Shown here: positions 19,060-25,966 of the stretch, in pieces
Layout of the letters: every line of letters starts with the position of its first letter
Numbering within the stretch: position 1 is the first letter of the stretch
Source: Chitinivibrionales bacterium
GTDB lineage: Bacteria > Fibrobacterota > Chitinivibrionia > Chitinivibrionales > JANQEN01
Assembly (NCBI GenBank): GCA_028278335.1
Contig: JANQEN010000235.1
Span: 26,032 to 90,031, forward strand
DNA: 64,000 nt
Direction: 5' to 3'
Made by a program: the position numbers and the translations under genes
The notes under the pieces: generated by a model
What the model was told of the DNA's origin: nothing
What the model saw: the letters and a program-made list of their open reading frames with translations, nothing else
The model's database searches: none

Positions 19060-20780
19060 TTCTCCTCCAATATGTTATCGATTGGCTGTCCTGCCGGTAC
19101 CATGGGAAAAACATTTTCTTCACGGGCAACGATAAATTCCATTATAGCAGGACCATCGCTGTTAAGGCCCTTTTCAAGTACTTCGTCTACTTCGTCAGGG
19201 TGTTCTGCTCTAAAGGCAGGAATGTTATAACTTCCAGCAAGTTTCACAAAGTCGGGCATGTACTTACGTTTACACTTGGTGATATCCTCACAACCTGCAC
19301 ATTCTGCATCTGCCATAAGACAGGTCGAACTGTAGCGTTTGTCAAAAAACAGCTCCTGCCACTGGCGAACCATACCAAGATATCCATTATTCAGAATAAC
19401 AACTTTAACGGGTATTCTATTTAAAGAGATAGTAGCAAGTTCCTGGATGTTCATCTGAATCGAGCCATCTCCAGCAATATCAATAACCGGTTTATTTAAG
19501 GCTAAGGCTGCACCCATGGCAGCTGGCATACCATATCCCATCGTACCCAGTCCACCTGAAGAAAGCAGTGTTCTTGGCTTGTCAAATTTGTAGTAATGGG
19601 CGGTCCACATTTGGTTCTGTCCAACCTCTGTTGTTATTACGGCATTACCATTACTTTTTTCAAATAGCCGTTCAATTACAGCCTGTGGTGCTATCTCGTC
19701 TTTGCTTAATGCATAAGAAAGAGGATACTCCTTCTTCCACTGCATCACCTGTTCAAGCCAGGAAGAGTAATCGCCGGGTTTGATTATTTTGTTTAATTGG
19801 GCAAGGATGTTTTTTGCATCACCAACCACAGGGATATCAACCTTGATGATTTTTGAAATGGCAGCAGGATCAATATCCATATGAATGATTTTTGCCTTTG
19901 GTGCAAAGGTTTCTACATTGCCAGTAACTCGATCATCAAATCGAGCACCCACTGATATAATAAGGTCAGTGTTTTGTAAAGAGTAGTTCGCTGTCCTAGT
20001 GCCATGCATACCAGGCATTCCCAAAAAGAGGTCGTGGGTTCCGGGAAAGCCACCCAATCCCATAAGCGTTGTGGTTACCGGGATACTACATTTTTCAGCG
20101 AATTCACGGAGTTCCTTGTGAGCACCGGATATTATTACACCACCCCCAGCATAAATAAGGGGCCTTTCTGCTTTTCCAATAGCTTCCGAGGCTTTTTCAA
20201 TCTGTTTTATATGCCCAACAACGTTTGGTTTGTAACTCCGAATTGATACCGATTTTGGATATTCATATCCCTCCATAGAACCTTTGGATATATCTGCGGG
20301 GATGTCAACCAGCACCGGGCCTGGTCTACCTGTGCGGGCTATATGAAAGGCTTGTTTCATGATTATTGGTAAGGTTTCAATTGAATCTACCAAGAAATTG
20401 TGTTTGGTCACCGGGCGTGATATGCCAACCATGTCTGCCTCTTGAAAGGCATCGGTTCCAAGCATGGGCGAACTTACCTGACCAGTTATGGCAACCATGG
20501 GAATACTATCCAAATAGGCTGTGGCAATCCCTGTTACAAGGTTTGTCGCACCAGGACCGGATGTTGCTAAACAGACACCAACTTTGCCTGTTGCTCGAGC
20601 ATAACCATCTGCAGCATGTGCAGCACCCTGCTCATGACGAGTAAGAATAACCTTAATCTTCTTTGCGTCATAAAGAACATCAAAAATGGGAATGACAACT
20701 CCGCCGGGATAGCCGAATAGAATATCGACCTTTTCCTGTATTAAGGCATCAACAACAATTTGTGCACCAGTTTTTTTCAC
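19056..20780 (-). CDS. ilvB: Acetolactate synthase catalytic subunit
   Basis: Thiamine-diphosphate and FAD enzyme that makes acetolactate (Val, Leu) and acetohydroxybutyrate (Ile). The catalytic Glu is in LTRHEQGAAHAADGYAR, and the ThDP motif is GDGSIQMN through NNGYLGM. The best start is GTG at 20780: GGAGG lies 5 nt upstream (20786-20790). An in-frame TTG at 20792 would place that ribosome site inside the gene. A Cys-rich insert, CAGCEDITKCKRK, lies near residue 500; I do not know its role. It is the first structural gene after the attenuator. Confidence 0.93.
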   Translation of the reverse strand: MKKTGAQIVVDALIQEKVDILFGYPGGVVIPIFDVLYDAKKIKVILTRHEQGAAHAADGYARATGKVGVCLATSGPGATNLVTGIATAYLDSIPMVAITGQVSSPMLGTDAFQEADMVGISRPVTKHNFLVDSIETLPIIMKQAFHIARTGRPGPVLVDIPADISKGSMEGYEYPKSVSIRSYKPNVVGHIKQIEKASEAIGKAERPLIYAGGGVIISGAHKELREFAEKCSIPVTTTLMGLGGFPGTHDLFLGMPGMHGTRTANYSLQNTDLIISVGARFDDRVTGNVETFAPKAKIIHMDIDPAAISKIIKVDIPVVGDAKNILAQLNKIIKPGDYSSWLEQVMQWKKEYPLSYALSKDEIAPQAVIERLFEKSNGNAVITTEVGQNQMWTAHYYKFDKPRTLLSSGGLGTMGYGMPAAMGAALALNKPVIDIAGDGSIQMNIQELATISLNRIPVKVVILNNGYLGMVRQWQELFFDKRYSSTCLMADAECAGCEDITKCKRKYMPDFVKLAGSYNIPAFRAEHPDEVDEVLEKGLNSDGPAIMEFIVAREENVFPMVPAGQPIDNILEEK

Positions 20781-20800
20781 ATTATCCTCCAAGGGATTAT

Positions 20801-20833
20801 AAAAAAAGCCCGTCTCCTTCTTGGGAAACGGGC
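20801..20833 (-). terminator. Attenuator terminator upstream of ilvB
   Basis: A perfect 10-bp stem, GCCCGTTTCC with GGAGACGGGC, around a 6-nt loop, followed by seven T residues on the minus strand (20801-20807). It lies between the leader peptide gene and ilvB, so it stops transcription before the operon unless the alternative pairing forms. Confidence 0.92.
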
Positions 20834-20945
20834 TTTTGTAATTTTTCTTGTCTTGGTGTACTACATCCCCGTTTCCCGTCCTTTCTTAAGTAGGACGATT
20901 ATAATGCTAATAATTGATAATAGTACAGTTACACTTGAAACGGGT
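20801..20945 (-). promoter_or_regulatory. ilv-leu operon translational attenuator
   Basis: Four pairing segments can be read on the minus strand. Segment 1 is ACCCGTTTC (20937-20945), 2 is GGGAAACGGGG (20867-20877), 3 is CCCGTTTCCC (20823-20832) and 4 is GGAGACGGGC (20808-20817). Segments 1 and 2 pair over 8-9 bp, 2 and 3 over 10 bp exactly (antiterminator), 3 and 4 over 10 bp (terminator). The Ile/Val/Leu codons of the leader lie between 1 and 2. By the known mechanism, a ribosome stalled there frees segment 2 to trap 3, and the operon is read; rapid translation to the stop covers 2 and lets 3-4 terminate. Confidence 0.92.
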
Positions 20946-20959
20946 TTTATACTTTTCAT
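20861..20959 (-). CDS. ilv operon leader peptide
   Basis: A 32-codon reading frame, ATG at 20959 to TAG at 20861, just upstream of the attenuator terminator. Fourteen of its residues are Ile (6), Val (4) or Leu (4), mostly in one run (VTVLLSIISIIIVLL), the composition expected of a sensor for branched-chain aminoacyl-tRNAs. The last codons encode pairing segment 2. A weak AAGG lies 1 nt upstream region of the ATG. Two promoter-like pairs lie upstream: TTGCAA-17-TATATT ends only 7 nt before the ATG, and TTGCCT-17-TAACAT is about 40 nt further up; I cannot decide between them. Confidence 0.88.
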   Translation of the reverse strand: MKSIKPVSSVTVLLSIISIIIVLLKKGRETGM

Positions 20960-21284
20960 GGCCTTAAATATAGCGTAAAAAAAAATAATTTGCAACAACA
21001 TTTTTGTAAGAATGTTATTTTAACTAATCAATTTAGGCAAATTGTGCTGTGTAATTGTTTATATATCAATCTTTTACGCCTGAGGCGAATGGGCTTTTCA
21101 ACTATTCGTTTTGTTATATAGATTAAATATCTACGAATTTGATCAGTATCCATAAAATTCGTTACCTATTGGGTAATTCCATCAGAATATTTTACACAAA
21201 CTCAATAATAGCGTTGATTGTTTTATTTATAAAGCTCATGATGGTCACCGTATTCATATAGAGATGTACATATTGCTGGATGAT
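20960..21284. other. 325-nt intergenic region between ilv leader and beta-barrel gene
   Basis: Holds the promoter region of the ilv-leu operon (minus strand) and the 3' flank upstream-to-downstream of the beta-barrel gene, which is transcribed away on the same strand. A small inverted repeat CGCCTGAGGCG lies near 21078. I see no coding sequence and no further clear signal. Confidence 0.4.
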
Positions 21285-21959
21285 TTAATCAATAGAAACA
21301 TCAAAGAGGAGCTTGATTTGAGCCATGTGCGAAAGGAAGAGTTCTCTATATTCAATTGCTGAAATTGGCATATCCCGTTGATCTTCAAATGCCACTGGCT
21401 CACAATAGCGGAAGGTATAAGAAATAGAGAGGCCGAATCCAGAGCCTATGCGAAGATCCATGCCAACACCACCCTGAGCACTGGGATGGAATCGTTTGAT
21501 ATCCAATCCACTCTCTTCTCGATTTGAAGATTCCATCTGGGTATGCATGTAATGAATGCCACCTCCTACAAAGAAGTAGAGGAGCGCCGGGTCAATCTCT
21601 GGTAATAGTATGTGGATGTCAGCATCACAGGCCGCATGCTTGTATCCATAGGTCTCGGTTTTTTGCAGTGTGTCCACATCAAGGCTTCCAAAGTGAAATA
21701 GTCCTTGAACTTGGAATCGCAACCATGGTTTTACACTATATCGTTTTCCCAAGCAGCCCCCATAGAGAAGCAATATTGGCTTTTTTAGGACCTGCTTTTC
21801 TTTAGAGATATCAAAAAAGTAATTGCCCAAACGTTGGTTAACCAAGAAATCTGCACCAAAAAAATAGGGAATATCTTCAAAGGGTGACGAGGAAGCGCCC
21901 TTTACAGAAGGCACAAATAGGAAAAATAAGAGTATGTATTGGATAACATGTTTATTCAT
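21285..21959 (-). CDS. Predicted outer-membrane beta-barrel protein
   Basis: A 224-residue exported protein with signal peptide (about 1-21, ending VKGA). The remainder alternates polar and hydrophobic residues in repeated strands with many Gly and aromatic residues (YFFVGGGIHYM, GGVGMDLRIGSGFGLSISYTFRYCEP), as in small 8-strand OmpA/OmpW-like barrels. The last strand is MAQIKLLFDVSID, lacking a terminal Phe. No specific family was recognised. It is divergent from the first glycosyltransferase gene, and its stop lies 325 nt from the ilv leader. Confidence 0.6.
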   Translation of the reverse strand: MNKHVIQYILLFFLFVPSVKGASSSPFEDIPYFFGADFLVNQRLGNYFFDISKEKQVLKKPILLLYGGCLGKRYSVKPWLRFQVQGLFHFGSLDVDTLQKTETYGYKHAACDADIHILLPEIDPALLYFFVGGGIHYMHTQMESSNREESGLDIKRFHPSAQGGVGMDLRIGSGFGLSISYTFRYCEPVAFEDQRDMPISAIEYRELFLSHMAQIKLLFDVSID

Positions 21960-22086
21960 CTGTTGCTCACAATTTTAGCTATGTCAGGCCTAGGTAATAT
22001 AATTCCAGTGCTCCCGGGAAAAATACTTAAATGTATTTTACCAGAAATGAGCAATGTTGATAAATTGTATAGATGGTAAATCAAGT

Positions 22087-23538
22087 ATGCCTCCAAGAGA
22101 AATAAAAATTTCTGCGGTACTCTGTACGTATAATGAGGATCATTGGCTCCGTGAAGCACTTAGCTCATTAAGTTGGGTTGATGAACTTATTGTGTGTGAT
22201 ATGGGCTCCACTGATCAAACTGTCGCTATTGCTCAATCCCACAAAGCAACAATTCAAAAAATTCCCAGGGTTCCCTATGTAGAACTTGTTCGAGAAAAAG
22301 CAGTCTCTTTTTGCAAACACCCCTGGGTTCTTTTTTTTGATCCTGACTTTATTTTTCCTAAGGAATATGCTGGAGAATTACAATCTATTCTAGAAAATAA
22401 TAAAGAAATTACTGTGGTAAACATGTTGTACTGCAACTACTTTGCTGGCAAGGTGGTTAAAGCTGGAAAGTGGGCTGTAAGAAACAGATATCCTTTACTT
22501 TTTAAAAAAGAGGCTATGGCTCTACCCCCTGTTTTGCACAATGGATTTCAAAAAAAATACGGCATTAGCTACGAACCGCCGCAAAATTTTTTTTTGAAAC
22601 ATATGTGGGTTAACTCGGAAGAACACTTTTATAGGAAACATCTTCGCTATTTGCTCCATGAAGGAGAGCGGCGGATTGCAAAGGGAGAGAAACCATCTTT
22701 ACTAAAGCTATTCGTAGGTCACACCAAGCAATTAAGACGATTTATTACCAGTGGTTTTCCGGGCGGATTTTGGGGGTTTTCTCTTCTAAAAAAGAGTTTT
22801 TGGTATGAAACAGAGGCACAATGGCAACTTCGCCTTGACAATCAAACAGCAAGAGCTTGGGATAGTACCAAAAAAGCAGAGAATGCAACCCGAGTTGTTC
22901 GTGTTTTTTATAATTATTATAGGGATAGCAATGCACCACGTGCTGCAGAAGTTGACTACTGTTTACAAAGGATTGCAGAAACTAGCTGGGTGCATGAGGT
23001 TGTTGTTTTTACAGAGGACTCCCTGCCTATCACTAGTGAAAAGATACAATTAGCTTCAAACAAAGCATGGAACAGACCCTCCTTTAGGGAGATCTTTGGG
23101 GAGATTCGAAAGATATCAAAGGATTCTGATGTTAATATCGTTATTAACTCAGATTGCTTTATTGATCCAAGAGACAGCTCTTTAATCATGGCTCTGTCCA
23201 ACGACCAAGCTCTTTGCCTTGGTCGTTATGAAATAATAAAAAGTTTTTTGTCTGGGCAATTTCTTGGTATACCTCGGATCAAGTCTCGTTTTTGGCGGGA
23301 TATGCAAGACTGTTGGATTTTTCGCGGAAAGCCAAAATCTAATATGTGGCTTGACTTTCATCCGGGAACCCCAGGATGCGATAATCGATTAGCCTATGAA
23401 TTTAAAAACGCAGGATACAAAATAACCAACCCCATGGACTCAATTCGGGTGTATCATTATCATCTTTCAAAAGCACGAAAGTATACAGAAGAGAATCGAG
23501 TTCCTGAGCCCTATGCTATTCCGGAGAGGGATGTATAG
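22087..23538 (+). CDS. Glycosyltransferase, family 2 N-terminal domain plus second domain
   Basis: About 480 residues. The N-terminal domain (about 1-240) is a GT2 fold of the WaaE/KdtX-like type: SAVLCTYNEDHWLREAL, VDELIVCDMGSTDQT, and FFDPDFIF as the metal-binding DxD-like motif. The second half (about 275-483, starting VVRVFYNYYRD) looks like a separate nucleotide-sugar transferase-like domain with INSDCF and ends in a region containing HYHLSKAR. The acceptor is unknown; LPS core or surface glycan is likely from context. The start is uncertain: ATG at 22054 is also in frame, and neither has a clear ribosome site. It is 27 nt upstream of another GT2 gene. Confidence 0.75.
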   Translation: MPPREIKISAVLCTYNEDHWLREALSSLSWVDELIVCDMGSTDQTVAIAQSHKATIQKIPRVPYVELVREKAVSFCKHPWVLFFDPDFIFPKEYAGELQSILENNKEITVVNMLYCNYFAGKVVKAGKWAVRNRYPLLFKKEAMALPPVLHNGFQKKYGISYEPPQNFFLKHMWVNSEEHFYRKHLRYLLHEGERRIAKGEKPSLLKLFVGHTKQLRRFITSGFPGGFWGFSLLKKSFWYETEAQWQLRLDNQTARAWDSTKKAENATRVVRVFYNYYRDSNAPRAAEVDYCLQRIAETSWVHEVVVFTEDSLPITSEKIQLASNKAWNRPSFREIFGEIRKISKDSDVNIVINSDCFIDPRDSSLIMALSNDQALCLGRYEIIKSFLSGQFLGIPRIKSRFWRDMQDCWIFRGKPKSNMWLDFHPGTPGCDNRLAYEFKNAGYKITNPMDSIRVYHYHLSKARKYTEENRVPEPYAIPERDV

Positions 23539-23565
23539 GATGCTATACGATTGTAACGGTGATAT

Positions 23566-24462
23566 ATGGCTCCACTAGTATCTGTTTGTATTCCCGCCTT
23601 TGAGCAGCCAATGACTTTAAAACGAGCTGTTGAATCCATCCTCATCCAAGAGGAGACTGATTACGAAATTATCATCACCGACGACTCTTTATCTGATTCT
23701 GTAAAAAACATTTTTGAGTCTTTTAAGTCAGTTACCCATCTCAGGTATATCAAGAATCATCAACCACTGGGAACACCGGATAATTGGAACGAGTCTATTA
23801 GACAAGCAAAGGGTAAATATATTAAACTCCTTCACCATGATGATTGGTTTGCAGACTCTTCTGCTTTAAAGAAAATGGTGAATTTATTGGAAGTAAATCC
23901 TACAGTTGATTTTGCCTTTTGTGGCTCTTGCCTTTGTGATTCATCTGGGAAGCAATTGCGAATTTTTCAAACACCAGAGAAGAGAGTGAAATCCTTTTTT
24001 AGGAATCCCTCCACACAAATTGGAAAAAGCATGATTGGTGTGCCAAGCGCCACAATTTTTAGACGCACTGCATTCATTCCTTTTGATCGTAATTTTAAAT
24101 GGGTGGTTGATGTTGATTTTTATATTGCTCAAGCAAAGAAGAACTCAAATATTGCCTTTACACAAGAGCCACTTGTTTGTGTAACTATTGAAAGCGAAAA
24201 CCAAGTGACTTCCTCCTGTTCCTTTGAAATCCAGGCTCGAGAGTGGCTGCGTCTTATTAGAAAATGGCAGTTACCCTATAATCTTGTTATTCTTTCGTAT
24301 CTGCTTCAGCTTTTTAAAAGGGCTACGCCAGAAGAGATGGTTTTAGTAAAAGCGGATTTTATACAAGTACCTCTAATAATTCGAATAATAATTAGAGCAT
24401 GGCAAATTAGAAGAAAAATTTCTCGAATCATTAATTTGGTGCATTGTCAGATAAAAAGCTAA
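23566..24462 (+). CDS. Family 2 glycosyltransferase
   Basis: A 298-residue GT2 enzyme transferring a sugar from a nucleotide donor during surface-polysaccharide synthesis. The N-terminal motifs are VSVCIPAFEQPMTLKRAVESI and EIIITDDSLSD; the metal-binding motif appears as LLHHDDWF. The C-terminal tail is basic with amphipathic hydrophobic helices (about 235-298), which would hold it at the inner-membrane face. It follows the two-domain glycosyltransferase by 27 nt, so the two are probably cotranscribed. The sugar and acceptor cannot be told. Confidence 0.82.
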   Translation: MAPLVSVCIPAFEQPMTLKRAVESILIQEETDYEIIITDDSLSDSVKNIFESFKSVTHLRYIKNHQPLGTPDNWNESIRQAKGKYIKLLHHDDWFADSSALKKMVNLLEVNPTVDFAFCGSCLCDSSGKQLRIFQTPEKRVKSFFRNPSTQIGKSMIGVPSATIFRRTAFIPFDRNFKWVVDVDFYIAQAKKNSNIAFTQEPLVCVTIESENQVTSSCSFEIQAREWLRLIRKWQLPYNLVILSYLLQLFKRATPEEMVLVKADFIQVPLIIRIIIRAWQIRRKISRIINLVHCQIKS

Positions 24463-24550
24463 TGAGACAATCGTTTCTAATTATTTATTTTTTTTAAAGC
24501 TTCATGAAATATTATTATTGATAAAAGTTTTTAAAAAAATAGAATAGCAC

Positions 24551-24579
24551 TTGACAACATATGAGGTTGTTACTATATT
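24551..24579 (+). promoter_or_regulatory. Near-consensus promoter with no gene directly downstream
   Basis: TTGACA (24551-24556), 17-bp spacer, TATATT (24574-24579). The spacer contains the small inverted repeat ACAAC...GTTGT. The nearest clear gene on this strand is the lipoprotein at 25058, almost 480 nt away. A GAAGGAG at about 24622 is followed by no ATG at normal distance. It may drive a small RNA or a long leader of the lipoprotein mRNA. Confidence 0.5.
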
Positions 24580-24723
24580 GATTCCAGAAGTAAAGAGCTG
24601 TTAAGAAAATTTTTAAGAGTGAAGGAGTTTCCAGATATTAATTAACTTATTTAATCAGTTAAAAATGTACAAAATATGTTACTGCTTAAATGAATATTGG
24701 ATTTACTATTTGTATAAATAAAC

Positions 24724-24758
24724 AAAAAAAGCAGGTTTGTTATAGGAGTCAAACCTGC
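24724..24758 (-). terminator. Intrinsic terminator, minus strand
   Basis: Perfect 9-bp stem GCAGGTTTG / CAAACCTGC (24731-24739, 24750-24758) with a 10-nt loop, followed on the minus strand by TTTTTTT (24724-24730). Its upstream arm overlaps the stop codon of the coding-like remnant, so it seems to be the surviving terminator of a decayed gene. Confidence 0.75.
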
Positions 24759-24896
24759 CCATTTAGAACGGCAAGCACATTATAGTATGCAGTTCTTATG
24801 TTGAGTGTATTATAATAAATGGCATCAAGAACACCAAGTGATTTACCTTTTTTATTAGTTTATAAGTTCAGTGAGACCATTTAATTGCTTGTCCAT
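24749..24896 (-). pseudogene. Coding-like remnant, possibly TolC-family C-terminus
   Basis: The last 34 codons before the TGA at 24749 read like a real amphipathic protein end, including GKSLGVLDAIYYNTLNIRTA then YYNVLAVLNGQV. There is no ATG, GTG or TTG start in that frame before an upstream TAA. A second frame just upstream gives MDKQLNGLTELIN, as if a frameshift separated two parts. The pattern S-x-x-LDA-x(10)-A-YY-x-x-LA resembles the last helix of TolC-type outer-membrane channel proteins, but the match is from memory and short. I take it as debris of a decayed gene. Confidence 0.3.
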
Positions 24897-25057
24897 ATTT
24901 ATCTAATTGTAATAAAAACAGTTGCTTATGTTTAGATTGTTTTAAATGTTTAAACTAGGACAAATCTTTATATTTGTAAACTGATTTGGGAAGGAGGGAT
25001 TAGTAATAAAATGTAATTCTAACTGAACTTCTAAACTTTTTTTAAAGGAAATTTAAA

Positions 25058-25780
25058 ATGAAAACATTTAAAACTGCTGTGCTTGTTTATTCCATTTTTG
25101 GATTTTTATTTCTCACAGGTTGTTCAATACAGAACCCATCCGATACGTCAATTGGAAATGAAATAAATACTGAAAAAGTAGTAGTACAGAAATATCAACA
25201 TTTAAATGATCAGTATGTCGTTAAGTTTTATGATCAGTCAAATGATGGAATGGCATCTAAAGAAAGATATTTTTTACCTGATTCTGATCATGAAAAAGTC
25301 AATTCATTGCTTTTAATTAAAACATCAGGTATATGTGTTGATCCAGAGAATAAAGAATTAACTTGGATTTATTTGACTAAGGAAGAGCGATATGCAACAG
25401 AAAAAATGATTAGAAAAAAATATGATTATCCTGATCCAAGCCAGACAAAAGGTTATTTGTGGGTTGATTTTTATAAGAATGCTTATTTTGGTGAAAAGGT
25501 TAAACATATGGTCTCACCAAATGGGCCGGATAATACTATTTATGAGTTACCACCAAATCAAATCTCATCAATGTGGGCTGAAGGGACACCTGGTTGGGGC
25601 TTTTGTGTATTAGATGGACTTGTTTATGGCCACTCAATGCTTCATATGTGCAATTCACATGGCTGGGTTGGTGTTGATGATTATAATAAATTTGTTGCAT
25701 ATTATCGACCAATTTGGCCCTTTTTTCCAGTAAGTTGGAATGATTTAATTTGTGCTATGGGGTGGGGAGGTGGATGGTAA
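25058..25780 (+). CDS. Lipoprotein of unknown function
   Basis: A 240-residue protein with a lipoprotein signal: hydrophobic helix then FLTGCS, so Cys at about residue 22 is lipidated. The ATG follows AAAGGAAATTTAAA. The mature part is rich in Trp, Tyr and Gly, has no recognised domain, and ends GWGGGW. Codon use is noticeably more AT-rich than neighbouring housekeeping genes, and it stands alone between an AT-rich gap and a strong terminator, which may point to acquisition. Position among glycan genes gives no firm clue to role. Confidence 0.6.
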   Translation: MKTFKTAVLVYSIFGFLFLTGCSIQNPSDTSIGNEINTEKVVVQKYQHLNDQYVVKFYDQSNDGMASKERYFLPDSDHEKVNSLLLIKTSGICVDPENKELTWIYLTKEERYATEKMIRKKYDYPDPSQTKGYLWVDFYKNAYFGEKVKHMVSPNGPDNTIYELPPNQISSMWAEGTPGWGFCVLDGLVYGHSMLHMCNSHGWVGVDDYNKFVAYYRPIWPFFPVSWNDLICAMGWGGGW

Positions 25781-25840
25781 TGTTTCATGCTTATTATAAA
25801 ACCATAAATTAAAATAAATATTAACTACACCTTTATAATT

Positions 25841-25874
25841 TTATGGCTCCTTAACAATGGGAGCCATAATTTTT
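25841..25874 (+). terminator. Intrinsic terminator after the lipoprotein gene
   Basis: Perfect 10-bp stem TTATGGCTCC / GGAGCCATAA with a 9-nt loop and a following run of five T residues on the plus strand. It lies 60 nt after the lipoprotein stop and before the convergent ABC transporter gene. Confidence 0.85.
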
Positions 25875-25966
25875 CGCATTAACCTTTGAATCTGTAAATA
25901 CCTATTTTGTCATATTTTTTATAACTTAATAAATTTTCTAAAAAAAATAGCTTTTAAGAAGGATTT

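Larger units (their letters stand above)
24463..25057. other. 595-nt AT-rich gap with promoter, terminator and gene remnant
   Basis: Between the GT2 gene and the lipoprotein gene. It holds the orphan plus-strand promoter at 24551, a minus-strand terminator at 24724-24758, and a minus-strand coding-like remnant ending in that terminator. The rest is very AT-rich, and I see no complete gene in it. Confidence 0.5.
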
